NCBI GenBank assembly: GCA_029931535.1
Contig: JAQPZY010001490.1
Coordinates: 475,001-539,000, forward strand
Source: Margaritifera margaritifera
Taxonomy: Eukaryota > Mollusca > Bivalvia > Unionida > Margaritiferidae
Length of the DNA: 64,000 bases
Direction of reading: 5' to 3'
Each line of letters begins with the position of its first letter. Position 1 is the first letter of the stretch. The notes beneath the pieces were generated by a model, which saw nothing but the letters and a program-made list of their open reading frames with translations, ran no database searches and was not told the DNA's origin. Positions 25,321 through 38,677 of this stretch are shown piece by piece. A program made the translations under genes and the position numbers.

Positions 25321-26667
25321 CCTGCAATTTTTGTACATGGAAGCTGATTTGCACACATCTATCACATTCCTAAGTATAAGACCTCAATGAAGGAACTGTT
25401 TTTTCATTGGGACTCCCCAGGATTGGAAAGGGGTGATGGTGGGAAGCCGGAGGTTAATGGTTAATAAATTGTAATCTGTTTGACCTATTGTTCTATTTAA
25501 TACTTCTCTTTCAGCATTTATGATGATAAATTGTGGGTACTTTGTTCCTGTATAGACGCCTTGTGATTCATTTGTTCTTGTTCAACTGTCCTCGACTCTG
25601 TCCGAAATATTTGTCTTCTATTGTATACAAGGTATCCATAAAACTCATCCCGTTCTTATGCAACATTACCTTATGATTTTATGTTTTCATGACGGCAATG
25701 AATATTTTAAACAATGTTTGGTTGTTTGTTTTGTCTCCTACGAGAAGTCATGAGATTTTATCTGAAGATTGCGATCTGCAATAAACTTGATAAAATTCTA
25801 GCTCACACGACCTCCATAAGAAAACGTAAATATGTTAAAGCTAAAAAGATGAGATTGGTGTGGTGAGGTAGGCGGGAGTTTGGGAAGTGGGGGTGGTTGC
25901 AAAACCTAGTATAATCATGATGATATATAATCAGTGTTCTTTTCAACGTAAAACAAGTTATTAATATTCCAACTGAAGATTATAATTGTTGGCATTTGTC
26001 CCCCCCCCCCTCGTTGCTATGATAAAACGATCCCAAGTGGACAGCGCAGAAGCAAATTTGCCGTTATGTAATGTATTTGAAGATTAGGGTCTATACTTTT
26101 TATTGTGCTTAAGTTTGCAAGCAGGCACCATAAAGCCTAATCTACAGATGAGTGTGTTGTCTCTAGGCAGTTGGTAAACGCTATGCAAGGTTATGGATCT
26201 CGAATAACGAGTATTAATCTCCCAAGCGTCAACTCTACGTGTAAATATTTCCATGTAATACCATTATGCCACCATATTGTGTATATACTCTACTTGGAAC
26301 TTCCGATCTGGTGATCGATATATGGAATTATGTTTTCTTACATTTACTTGTAAATAAATAAATTACATATCTCATAATACGCACAAGCTAAGTCTGAATC
26401 AATAGCACTGCCTCAGTATTAATGACTGCATAACCAAAAGTGGAATCTGCCGCTTGTAGAATATATCAAATGACTATTTATGTATTACATTCTGTATTCA
26501 CCAAGCTTTAAATTGAGAATATACATGAGAGATCAGGAAACGATCGGCGATGAAACACTTAAAAATTGAAAATATGAAGATCTAGTTTTTGTCCTTGTCT
26601 CGATTTCGACCACGTAATAAATAAAGAAATGAATACATACTATAAAAAGAAATAATTCTAGAATCAA

Positions 26668-26884
26668 CCGTGTATACCCTACTCTAAAATTACGAAACCA
26701 CTCATATTTCTGTGTAGTACTATCTCGAATAGGGATACAACAAGATTCAAGGACTACTCATAGCTGTATTTATTACAGTCTCGTGTAGGTATACTAAAAC
26801 AATTCGGGACCAGTCATAATTTTGTTTATTACCATCTCTTATAAGAACGACAATATGTATAGGCCAGGGACTCATTTCTTTATT
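26668..26884 (+). repeat. Degenerate minisatellite, unit about 55-63 bp
   Basis: Three to four units, each with an A-rich start, a GGACnAnTCAT-like block, T-rich TTTATTACnnTCTC and a purine-rich end. Clearest in 26725-26835. Confidence 0.6.
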
Positions 26885-29090
26885 GTAAATAAGTTAAAAT
26901 TATATGTATATTTATGATATGAAAAGAATTAGCAAACACTAATCCGAAATTCGTAGACAATATAAAAAATGGCACAAATGTACATCGTACTGAATTCGAC
27001 AGTTTTCATACAGATGACATAAATATTCCGTTTAACATAAAAACAACAATCTCAGTATCAAAGAGAAAATATGTATTTGTTAACAAGTTTGGATGGGATA
27101 AAAAGTGTTGTCAAATCTGTGTATATTACAGACAAACGTACAAGAGAATACAAATGTTTATTCTTAGATTTCCAACATCAAAAATATACTTTCAATGTTT
27201 TAGAAAAAACGCAGCTCTACCTCTTGCATTTCAAGATGATACCATTGCAATAAGCATCATCTGTCATAATAGAAAGGTAGATACAATAGTGCTGTATGAA
27301 GCAGGAATATCTTATTAATCTGATATGTATAAATGAATACATTTGTATACGGCAAAAATTACATCACGAAATGAAGAGCTGGTCAATTTTACGAGGTCAG
27401 TCTACAATGTTTCGATAAAGACAGAGATACAATTTATAGAAAATACAGTTTAATTTAAAACATTGCATGTTTACTCAGTATATTAAGTAGATGTTTTATA
27501 TTCATAATTTATAATATAGCTGGTAATAGTTGGCATAAATCTAAAATCATCTATACGTTTAAAACGATTGAAGAAACGTTGCAAATAAAAGAAGCTGTTG
27601 TAGACGGATGTCCAGTTAACCTGTTGAAAACACCTAAAGTCAAGTATCCATTTATCAGGCATAAACTATTCCCTGTGTGTTTCATATCGTTGTACATGAC
27701 CGACAAAAGTATTTAAGGGATCGTTACTACAAGCCAGAAAGTCTTGCTTAGACAAATACAAATTAAATGTGGGAACAAAACAAATATAACCGGAGAAAAG
27801 TTTTAAAAAATCCCTTACATTGAAAAAGTGGTTAACCGAGTAATAATCCATTGCATTACATTATGGAGCGAGATGAAAATTATCCAATAAAAAGGGTTTA
27901 TTTTAGTCATATGAATGACCAGGGCAGGCAGACTTTATTGCCACACAAGCATACTAAATATACAACGATGGATACAAATACATCATCACAGTCATTGATA
28001 TTTTCCCAAAATATGATTCTTTTGGAAAAAAAAAATAAAACAGGGGGATGACATAAACGAAGCTTACAGATAAATCTGCAAAGAGTGACGGCCTGAAATA
28101 TACAGTTCGATGAGAGAAAAGAGTTCTACAACATAAGTTATGGATTTTCTGAAAAAGGAAGACCCTGAATACTTTTCAATTTACACATACAAAAAATGCA
28201 TTTGTAGTGAAAAGGTTTAACAGAACTTGAACGACTAGAATGTGGAAGTATTTCACTCGTAATGAAACCAGAATAGAATTGACATTTAACCAAAACTACT
28301 TGAGGGATACAATAACAATCATCATACATCAATTGACATGACTCCGATCGAGCAAGCAAAACGGAAAATCAATCTGATTCAAATCAAGATCTCCGACATA
28401 ATGTTGATCTGGCATACACTGATACAGGGTCATATTCTATTGATCTTTAGATTTACCAATCTAAGTGTAGCTTTAACATTTATTAAAGATACAAACAGCT
28501 TTATTTCTAACGATAATTATCCGTAGCACGAAATGCAACCCTTTATCTGGTAGGTTACTAAACGTATATGGACAGTGAATTCCAAACTTCGGAAGAGCAG
28601 ACAACTTTATAGGTGACGTTCAGATCTATTGATAACAAATATATCTTGATTTTAATAAGATTGAGAAAAAAAGAAAAACAGTTATGGAAACATCAATTCG
28701 GTTATTCTAAATATAGTACATTTAAAACGCTTAACTTCAAAATGTGAAAAACGAAATTTTATAATACCCCCGCGCAAATAAAATACAGAAATATAAGAGC
28801 AACATTCACACACAAACACACCGTTACAGACAAAGAACTAGGATTTGAATAGTGCCATATTTCCAATGTATTTGTGAAGAACACTATAAGGATGCAATCC
28901 AAGAGCAAACATATTACGTATTGACATAAAACGTTATGAATGGCTTGGGAACATTACAAAGTTTCCTTAAGTGTTAATCGAAACAGTGTCTTCATCAGCG
29001 GACACAACAGATATACACAAATGTACAGACAGATGTAGGCGTACAACAATAACAGTTTAAACTAGCATATAGAAGCAAATTAATCCCCTT

Positions 29091-29176
29091 CCACCACCAC
29101 CACCACCACCACCACCACCCTATAAATAAATAAGTAAATAAATAAATAAGTAAATAAATAAATCAATCAATCAATT
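29091..29176 (+). repeat. (CCA)n, then (AAAT)n-like and (CAAT)n repeats
   Basis: CCA about nine times, then AAATAAAT with AAGT variants, then AATCAATCAATC. Confidence 0.95.
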
Positions 29177-30552
29177 AAAAGTTAAACGAAATGCAGAGAA
29201 AATTCATGCGACAGACTTCTCCATTACGAGTTCTAACGCATTTCATATTAGGGTCATTGAGAACGATTTGAAGCACCCACCTTCCATGGACTGCATTTGA
29301 TAGAATTGTATGAAATATAGTGTGTATATATAACGTAATATATCGGACCCCTGACAATTATCCGATGCCACTTTTCATATTTAATATCAGCTAAGACAGA
29401 TATTTACAGTTGTTTAATATCTGGCACCAGACAATAAATTAAAATATTGAAAACCTGGCTTAAGCATTTATTCCTTTCAAGGAAAGCTCATTTGAGGGTC
29501 ATGACTTGCTTCTGTGAATATGAAACTATGCCTTAAATGGAAAATATGTTACTAAATTGAAGAAGGTTGTCATGGTTTCAGCTTTTGCGAAAGATTACAT
29601 ACATGCATGCATAGATACATGTTTACATTTGGATTAGTGCTAAAACTAGTTTTTCATATAAATAACCAAACAGCTTCAGTGATGTAGCTACAACAGCATA
29701 GTATGATACTGTTTCTGTTAAGGTAGAGATCATTTAAGACTCAGAGCACTTTGACTCCGTATGCAACCTTTTAGCAGGAACAGCAGACGTCAACAGCACA
29801 CAAGACCCCGAAATATCTGTCGTATTTTGTAGTCGATTATCACCTCCAGTATAGATCGGAGCTTGAATACAAGGTCAGAGAAAGTAGTCAAAATCATCTG
29901 ACAAAGGAGAATGCAAGAACTGCAGCAAGTGCTTGGGGTGAATAAGATCGAAACTTCCAAAAGTATAAGCCGGAGATGGACTTCATTCGGAAAAGGATTA
30001 AAGGGAGAAGACTCATTGCACCTGTGTTGAATAGATGAATTTCATGTGGTAAAAGCAAAGAGGAGAACAAGATACATGGGCCTTAGTTGTGGGCTGTTCG
30101 GCTCTGTATCCGAGTGGAGATGAAGAAGAGTAGGAAATCAAATTAGTTAAACATGTTATGATTGTATGCCAAGATAAAATAACTGTAAAAAGACAGGTAT
30201 GTGATTAACTCTATTTTAAGGAATCACACTATCATGACGTCCTTTGTGTCACACAGCCTTATAATCAGTTTATATTAATATAGTTACATCAATAAATCAC
30301 TTGTTATGTTAGATAAATAAGTATTTATACAATGATAACATAATTGATTGAGGTATATCTCCTAACCTTTAAACAACATATTGATTGGCACATATTTGGC
30401 ATGTGAAAATATATGTATTACATACTTGGTTCGATATTCCAACTTTTGAGTTATAATAAAGATAGCTACTGTCGCCCAACTTTCAAAAAATATTTTTGGG
30501 CATATGCTTCCAATTAGGCTGCGCTTGTCTTTACTTCTCTCCCTCCCCTTTC

Positions 30553-30568
30553 TCTCTCTCTCTCTCTA

Positions 30569-30657
<89 letters not shown>
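30553..30657 (+). repeat. Composite microsatellite (CT)n(TA)n
   Basis: CT with a break to about 30577, then TA to 30657. The right flank GCTGTCGACC is the inverse of the left flank at 2.8 kb. Confidence 0.97.
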
Positions 30658-30659
<2 letters not shown>

Positions 30660-33012
30660 AGCCGCTGTCGACCTAGAAGGGGATCAATGTCTAGGAAGTT
30701 AAACATGATATGAAAGATTCCTATTTGATGTTTTCAGTCTATCGTTGCCAGGTTGTAGCCATCACATAACATGAAGTATTATTTGGCTTTATTGGAAATC
30801 ATGAACTATATCTATTTATGCAACTTACCCCAAACAATGTCGATGTCATGAACATATTACCATGTTATCCGTGTAAGATCGAATTGATTGTTTTTTTAAT
30901 TGATCCATCTATCATTTTGTAGAGCTGCTTTAGTTTCTAGACTGTCTGATAATCAGTCTTTTTCTACAATGTAGCTACACGGAACAGTATAATTATTTCC
31001 AGGTTGTTTTCATTACTTAAATCTTTACGTCAAACTATGTCGTCATAGTTTCGTGATGAGTCTTTCCTACTCTTCTTCAAAATTGGTGACAAAATTTGAG
31101 TTGTGTCCAAGAATAATGTGCATGTCTCCGGAAAACACATCGTTATCACTTTTGCTTCTAAGGACAAACTAAGCCATTATTAATGATGGGGAATAGAACA
31201 TTAAACATATATCGAAAATATCTGACATTAATATTTTAGAACATAAAGCTGATTCTCCATAGGAACTTTGGTCTGGAACCATGTATATGCTTTCATAGTT
31301 CTGTTTGTTGTCTCTGCAACCTTGTATATATCGTTATATGAACATTTTGTCGGAATTTAATTTCAAAATATTTTTTTTATCTGGTTTCCTATAAATGCTG
31401 TGTAGATCTATAAAAATCAATATCACTGTCATATTTTGGCAAATGGTGTATGTACAGACTTGAGCTTGATTCTTATCCTGAAAGCGTGCGTTAGAACGTG
31501 TTATTATCAGAACACACCTCAACGAATATGGACATAAATTTAGATGGCTCTCTTTTAACCTATGTAGTAGTTACAATTGGTATGATTTGACACGCATGGG
31601 ACATATCCAGAGTATATCATTTGATTTCTTCGGTGATCTATTTAACAAGTAATGACCAGTATCGCCAACTATACGAAAAGTAGCATTTCCGTTTTGTCCC
31701 CTCTAGCGGGTGGTAACGTTTAGGTCAGCGAGTTGCGAGTGTAATTGCTGGTGAAATATCAGACATTTTTAAAGACATCAGCGATGTCTGACAGCATTAT
31801 TATCTCAATGTAAAACATTACCTAAATGTGTCTATGCATGTTTGATAGTAAACATCGTGAATTTGTGTGGCATCAGTTAATATGTGTTGGCAACGCTATG
31901 CATACATTGCAAGGATAAATCTAGTAAATCTTTAAGGAACTTTCTACGTTTGCCATTTTTACCTTACTCTGGGCCCTTTTCGCAATGCCCAGCTGGTACA
32001 GAGGTACATATCAACATCCTTGTCTTAGTATTTGCCCATGTTATCTATATCTACTTTTGTACATTTTTCATAGGAGTATTAAAGTTCACATTTTGTAATA
32101 CAAATAGGTGCAAAATCTCTTATTTCTGTATTACAGACTCAGATACATATTGTCTTAATTACGACAATACTTGCATTAATTTTGTTATATTTTTTATTCC
32201 TTGACAATAGTTACTTACCAAAATAGCAAGTAAGAACATGGGCTAGAAATTAGAAGAACAAAACGGTTTTCCTTCTGTACCTTTACGCTGATAGGAGTCA
32301 GAGACGGTAGCTGTTACAATATCACATTACTCTGTAAACATATGTATACATAATGCCCTCATCCCATTGCACTAACTTAAGGAAATAGCAAAACCATTTT
32401 AGTTGCTGTATGATCTCGATTTATAAGATTCTTTTCAGAATGTCAATGGTAAAACCAGTACATTATACGGAAGTCCATTACCTTTTTCGCTTTTTGGACC
32501 CTGTGACTTTTACATTTCCAGACATTTGTTCACGCATAAGATATGGCAAATGATGACATCTGCACCACATTTTCACCTCATCTTAACAAACATGCTGGGT
32601 AGGTCATTTGCCTTCCATGGATTTTTACTGGGCGAGCATTTGACCACTGCGCATCCATAATTTCACTGTATAGAATTTTGCTCCCGGCTACCCGGTCTCT
32701 AACGGACTAAAGATGCATATAAAGTCAGTCAAGGAATGAAGTAGGTTCTCACAAATGTATTAAACAATTTTAAAATTCATTGAAATAGTTTTCTTCAATT
32801 TATATTGAATTAGAAACGCTACTTTGCATATCACTTAATAAATTATTATATTACATGAATTTCATGATATTCATTGCACATACATTTATATGAAAAAGAT
32901 TGATTCGCAGTTTCTTTTTTGTTGATAACAAGATGCTATAAAATGCTGAAATATATTCTCAACAAATACCTGAATTACACTATTGGTTGCGGAAATTTTC
33001 TACTCTCACGCT

Positions 33013-33282
33013 TCATTTTTTACTGCTAGTATATCCTAGCAAAATACTTACTTGACGAACTGTATGTAACCATCTTATTAAATAGTTATTTCGTCTTGAA
33101 GACTTACTATATATGTTCTTTATAATCATTGTTCTGTTTGTAGTTGAAAGTGACTCGAAGTCTTGATAGTTGCTAGAAAGTTTGGATTTAATTGTGATAT
33201 GTTTGATTTTGTATTTTAAAGAACATGTTTTAGCAGTATGTCGATGTTTTTTGTTAAGTTTTGAGTTTACATGACGAATCAT
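33013..33282 (-). other. Unidentified open frame sharing a segment with 35557-35901
   Basis: An 89-codon frame on the minus strand, very basic (many Lys, Arg, His). Its middle, KIKHITIKSKLSSNYQDF then ESLSTTNR, parallels MKSKQIQINSKLSNNVQTL then QSLSTDSR in the plus-strand frame at 35557-35901. DNA identity between the segments is also high (for example CCAAACTTTC and GAGTCACTTTCAAC). The shared reading frame hints that the ancestor was coding. I do not recognise the family. Probably pieces of the same mobile element in opposite orientation. Confidence 0.35.
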
Positions 33283-33510
33283 TTACTGGTGTCTTGCGGT
33301 AATGAAAAATGCTACACGTTGATGTAGGTTACATAATTCTGACAGCCTTATAAACTGGTAACTATTGTGTCTTCGTAATCAGAATCCATCTTCGTTGTCG
33401 ACTATATAATTACCGTCTATGCTCTGTGTTACTTCTTAACAGTTCAAAAATGAACATTATGGCACAAACGAATCCGCAGACCAATAAAGGCGGTAGAGAG
33501 ATGCCACTAA

Positions 33511-33520
33511 GTGACGTCAC
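33511..33520. promoter_or_regulatory. Perfect CRE palindrome GTGACGTCAC
   Basis: Contains the full TGACGTCA octamer, with CCAAT about 30 bases upstream at 33480-33484. Suggestive of a promoter, but no exon is supported nearby. Confidence 0.22.
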
Positions 33521-34572
33521 AGAGATACCCATTATAGCGATTTTGGAAGCCTAAGCTATTCAAGAGAATGTTTGAAATTAATCGGCCATATCTTTGACAT
33601 GGCTCAGAGCTCATTTCAATAAAATGTTTGTATATTTATTCAAGGTACATATGATAAAAAGAGACTTAGTTTTTCTTTAAAGTCTGAATATATAAACTCT
33701 ATTTCTCACGTACCGTATATTCTATCTGCAAAGTATTTGCTTCTAAAATCGATGTTTTATATGAATCGATAACGAAAACGAAGACGATGATATAAATGTA
33801 TATTCAACCTGTGTAATTATTCACAAAAAATACCTTTTGCGATTGTGTATCTGTCAAAACATCTTCCCATGACTTGTGGTCAGTTGTAAGGAAGTTACTT
33901 TAATTTATTTTATCGCAGGTATAAGAAGGGTTAATCAAAGAAGAAGGGGCAGTTATATTTTTCTACTATTTTCTATGTCAGTTGTATTAACTTACCGTAG
34001 TGTAACAATTAATTACAATGTATTTATTTCTTTTACCAGTAGACCCCTGCTATAACAACCACATGAAACAGTCATAAACCCACATGATAATAAGTAATAT
34101 ATTTAGAGGTAAAAGTAACTCCGTGCACATTTTTGAGATGATCACTTACTGACACTGATATCATAAACCAACTGGTACCAAGACCTTTATGAACAAGTGT
34201 GTCTAAGTAATAGTCAAGAGATATGATTCTCATCCTAAGCTGCTGGTTGTAAATTTAGCAAACTTCGAATATAGGTTGCCAATGTGGTTACCGTCTGCGA
34301 GACAGTTATAGTTTATGGGCATCTACCCTGGGCTCTATGGAGGGATCAATTGTCAAATATAGACATATTGCAATTAAAGTGATATGTTGAGTATATCGGA
34401 CAAACTTGACACATTCCAGCATAGCAGAAGAACATAAAATATGTGACTGATTCTGGGTTATAACTCTTGAGTCATGGCTAGGGGTGGACACGTTGCTTGG
34501 GGAAGAAGATACGTAATAAAAAGCGTGGAGATTTGCCATGTTGATGTATGGGAGCTGTTCAAATTGTTATTA

Positions 34573-34575
<3 letters not shown>

Positions 34576-34619
<44 letters not shown>
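34576..34619 (+). repeat. (ATT)n microsatellite
   Basis: ATT repeated about 14 times. Confidence 0.97.
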
Positions 34620-35556
34620 GCAAACGTCTAAACCATATAAGTAGCTGAACTCGGGATGAATGTAACGAAAGTTTTATTACATTAAATTTCTCCATGGATA
34701 TTACAATCATAAGGTATAGCTATGCCATCATTTTTCTTGAACTGATTCATACAAATCTGGATTGTATACAACTAGGAAGTACAGAAAGACAAAATACATT
34801 TCCCCTTCCATATCAAAATGAGTTTGAGGAGGACGTTATGGGAGACACGAAAACGACTTGCTTTGCAGCGGTCAGCCTCAGAATAATTAACCCTTTATTT
34901 TCCCCCGTAGACCGGAAAAATCATTTAGCAGCACATTTGTCCATACATATATTGGTTTATTGTATCAGTGACAGTAGGTGTTCATCACATGCATGTGATG
35001 GGAGCTAATTTTAACTCTGAATATATTACCTTGTGGTACGTGGGTGTATGACTGTTTCATGTGACTTTTTCATTAGAGGTTCTACCTGTAACCAACTAAA
35101 TAAATAATGATTTGTTAAATCACGGTAAGTTACAAGAACTAACATAGGAAATAACAGAAGAAATATAACTTCCTCTTCTCCGTCTTCGATTAGCTTTACT
35201 ACCACCCAAGAGTAAAAGTGAGAAGTTTTGGTACACATTTTATCAGATAATGAAATGTATGTGAGTACATTTATCATGCAAAATATGCAAGTTAATCATC
35301 ACCTTTTGTCCATCGAATAATATGAAAACGACAGTTTATAAGCTAAAACTTGATCGAATAAAAAAAAGTTATGAAGCACGTAAAAAATAGAGTTGACATA
35401 TTAAGATTTTAAAGGGAAACGAATTTTTAGTTTCACCCGAACCTTGAATGAATATATTAAGTGAGTGCAAATATATAATAATATTTTATTCGTTTTTTAG
35501 ATAAAGTCGATAAATTTCAAACATTCGCTTCGATATTCTAGGCTACGAAAGTCGCC

Positions 35557-35901
35557 ATGATGGATACATCTCTGACGTTACAAAGCCGCATCCGGTCTAT
35601 CGCCTATATATTGGTCTACGGACTGAATGTTGCCATCTGGTCATTTTGGGACTGTTACCATATCATACAGAACAACGATGCTAACCATATAGTAAATAAT
35701 GCAGTTGAATTCGGCTTACGGAGACACACGGGGAACCAGTTTACAATGCTGACAGAATTGTGTAACCTACAACATTCTGATATACTGCCAGGACGTGTAC
35801 TTTATCATATGAAATCAAAACAGATTCAAATTAATTCCAAACTTTCCAATAACGTTCAAACCCTCCAGTCACTTTCAACCGATAGTCGTCTTGTCGCATA
35901 A
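35557..35901 (+). other. Unidentified open frame, possible mobile-element fragment
   Basis: A 114-codon frame, locally richer in GC than its surroundings, starting with two ATGs. It contains a hydrophobic stretch near residues 14-30 (IAYILVYGLNVAIWSFW), then NNAVEFGLRRHTGNQFTML, and near the end the segment shared with 33013-33282. Beyond the stop a basic stretch QLKRQQIWRHPLHRKGRR follows in the same frame, suggesting the stop may be secondary. No domain recognised. Confidence 0.35.
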
Positions 35902-36804
35902 CCGGAATTGACTAAACAAGTTCACATGTACGGACAATTGCTGCTCTGGCAGTTGAAGAGACAACAAATATGGCGACATCCTTTGCATCGGAAAGGTCGT
36001 CGATTGCGGGGAAAGAAAAAAATACGATTCGTAAAATATCGCTAACTGTTTTATTCAAGACAGTATGGGTCCTGCTTTAAACATGTGGGTTGACCTTTTA
36101 ATTTCCAATGTGGTTAAATGCACTAAATGGTTTGTTTATTAACAATATGGAACGATACAAATAATTCAACATTCAGGGGTTCGATATTGGACACAGTTTC
36201 ATGCAATTAACGTACTTCTAATTCTTTTACAGACCATAATTAGCAGTGACGTGTCCGCGTGATGATTCAGGGCGTATCAGCACTAATCGATGTACTGATA
36301 GTTCCTAAACTTGAATTTTGCTAATAGCTGGTTGATGGTTCTTATAGATCAAGACAGAGGAGAAGACAAAAAACGCGTGGAACAAAACTTGTTATTGTAT
36401 GATTGTTTTATAACTACAAGTGCAATTGATGTTTGAACTCTTCCTGCTTCTCCTTTTCTTTCACCGTGAACATTATTGCCTTTATATATGTTATTTTCGT
36501 CATAATACAACTTCCTCATTTTTAATACTGCTGCCACTAGTAATACTTACTACTACTACTACTACAAATCGAAGTAATAATGCCTGCTTTTCTTAAACAA
36601 GAAATCCTATATGCCCTAACAAAATCTCTTGTTTTACATACTTAGAAAATGCTACGTAATGCAACGAGAGATCAAATTCACTGAAATCTACGATATAAAC
36701 AAGGTAATCCCTCAGTAGGTATCATGATATGAAAGCTTTACCTCCTGCTTTCGAAAAATGCAATCGATATATGATTTGTATCGACATGAGATAAAGCACG
36801 GAAT

Positions 36805-37420
36805 GTGGTCAAATTGATATTTGCTGTTACTTGGCTGGATAAATCGTTAGATTGTATCAGGTTTTGGCATGTCTTTCATTTGTTATCCACACACAGTTCA
36901 GATGTCTTTCATCTGTTATCCACACACAGTTCAGATGATCCATCTGTAGTTTGGTTTCTGAGGGGTAGTAGTTTTGCTCTGATGAGGATGTCTCTCAGAT
37001 ATTTTGGTCTACGGTATTCTATGACTGGTTTGGTTGCGAAACATTCATTCAGCACTGTAACGGGCCATAAACTCAATATTCACTGCAGCACCATCACATG
37101 CAAAACACAAAATGTAATATATTTAATAACATGCATCAATTGTTCAATCCAGTTTGTAGGGAGACCTTTAAGACAGCAGGAGGATGAATCTACACTGACT
37201 CTATTAGCGAACCATACATGTTGCCAGAAGCCCCGTTGCAGAACACTTTCCTTTCCCTGGCCACTATTTCAACAACATTATCCTAACTAGCATAACCCAA
37301 AATTAAAATTGGAACTTGCGACTGGAAGTGCAAAGGAAACATCTTGAATTCGCAGCCTCAGAACTCTCATACAAGGCGTCTTGGATAAAGAAGAATATAA
37401 ACCTATGCCATTGTGTAGCT
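36805..37420 (+). mobile_element. Penelope-like element fragment with GIY-YIG endonuclease remnant
   Basis: An open frame (36805-37290, 161 codons) carries HSFSTVTGHKLNI, then TCKTQNVIYLITCINCSIQF-VG. That is the N-terminal half of the Penelope-type GIY-YIG domain, where N-V-I-Y-L-I-x-C and Q-Y/F-V-G are the conserved strands. Soon after comes NHTCCQKPRCRT, resembling the Cys-rich K-P-R-C block that normally precedes this domain, so the order looks rearranged. The catalytic Arg/Glu helix is not recognisable. A 33-base tandem duplication lies inside the frame at 36871-36936. The ATG is unlikely to be original. Inactive relic. Confidence 0.62.
36871..36936 (+). repeat. 33-bp tandem duplication
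   Basis: Two adjacent 33-base units (36871-36903 and 36904-36936) beginning GTCTTTCAT and ending GTTCAGAT differ at one position (T versus C). The unit length keeps the reading frame, so the surrounding open frame repeats the peptide VFHLLSTHSSD. Confidence 0.95.
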
Positions 37421-37730
37421 ATGTTTTGTTTCTTTGATATCATACTTAATTTTGGAAACACGTTATCTTTATTCCATGGAATGTAACTACACAATATATG
37501 CTGTCTGGGGCTATACTTTCGATAACCATATATAGGCACGTAACATGATACGTTTCCTGTGCTCAAGCAGTTAAACGCTTGGTCACAGGCAGGCACGTTG
37601 CAACAGAATAGTCTTTTTGCCAAAATAAAATATCTGATTTGCCATATATAAATAGTTCAAAGTATAGAGTTGTCTACTTTTTATGGCATATATTTCCTGT
37701 GGTAACATGTAATGGAGAGCGGTATATTAA

Positions 37731-38389
37731 ATTGTTCTCTGGAGGAACTCCATGGAATATTTCCTGAGAAAACTCAGTGAAACTTGATATAAAACTGTGA
37801 CTTTTACCGTCATTTATATAAAGCGGTAACCATGCGGTCATCTATCCAAAATTTGCAAATAAAAACAAAACGAAAGCAATCTCACTTCATTTCCTAAGGA
37901 AACAGTAAAGAAGAACAGTTTCCTACATTGTTCCCTGACGGAACTTATACAGAAAATAAAAATTAAAAGTATACAACATTAAACATGCAGTCATTAAACT
38001 CGGTTGTACAACATACCTACTAGATTTTCTGCGGGAACAGTAATATATAACATTGTATTCAATTGCTTTCCCGGGAAACTCTGTGAACAATTAACGTAGA
38101 AGCAGTGATTATTCAGTCATCAAAGTCAGTTATGAAGCTGAATAGCTGGTGACACTGTTTTCCGAGGAGCCTTTGCAAAAACTGACAGTAAAGCAGCACT
38201 GACTAAGTCATTAAAAATTGTATATGATAAATGTTTCAAAGCAATTTTAGGAACAATAATTCTTATTAGCTCCATTTTCTTTTTCCGATGAATCTGTATC
38301 AAACATAGGCATTGCAAACAAATAAGCAAACAAAATGTTTAAAAAATAATAATTCAATTTTCTAACTTATAAAATATTTCTTGAGGAAA
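37731..38389 (+). repeat. Degenerate tandem array with a recurring TTCC..GGAA palindrome
   Basis: Palindrome-like cores occur at 37733-37748 (GTTCTCTGGAGGAAC), 37891-37902 (TTCCTAAGGAAA), 37931-37944, 38026-38039, 38067-38078 (TTTCCCGGGAAA), about 38158-38171 and 38377-38389 (TTTCTTGAGGAAA). Several are followed at a distance by GTCATTTA/GTCATTAAA/GTCATCAAA. Spacing is irregular, roughly 40-210 bases. A decayed minisatellite is the simplest reading. Confidence 0.5.
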
Positions 38390-38677
38390 TAATAATTCCT
38401 CCAGGCACTCTATTTTATCGTTACTCAATGAATTTATGATCATTTTGCTAAGTTTGTACGAAAAACGTTGTGCTAGATAGAACTTTTTTCATTCAATGTA
38501 GATATTTAGTGACTATAAGCCAACTTCTGAGTGTATACAGCCATATTAAACCTACATTTTGCACTGCGCTAAGGAGACCTGAGTAGCGGACGAAAAGGAG
38601 GAACATGGAGAGAAACTCACGTTTGGATCAGAACAATAGATGTCTAGAAATTACAGTGGATGTTTTAGCTTACCATG

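Larger units (their letters stand above)
20770..33000. other. Long region without a supportable gene
   Basis: Holds the palindrome at 22.58 kb, several microsatellites and the minisatellite at 26.7 kb. A somewhat GC-richer patch at 29,700-30,120 has unrecognised frames (KYKPEMDFIRKRIKGRRLI near 29960) and may be an old element fragment. Otherwise nothing recognised. Confidence 0.55.

Noticed and set aside
29091..29176. Possible CRISPR-like or telomere-like array
   Set aside because: Simple CCA, AAAT and CAAT repeats with no spacers; ordinary microsatellite.
31334..31522. Minus-strand frame with LIFIDLHSIY resembling reverse transcriptase motif A
   Set aside because: No catalytic D-D box or other polymerase block follows in any frame within several hundred bases; one short motif is not enough.
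31757..31789. Hairpin with TCAGACAT / ATGTCTGA arms
   Set aside because: Eight-base arms in AT-rich DNA without a T run or neighbouring gene; no terminator or ncRNA context.
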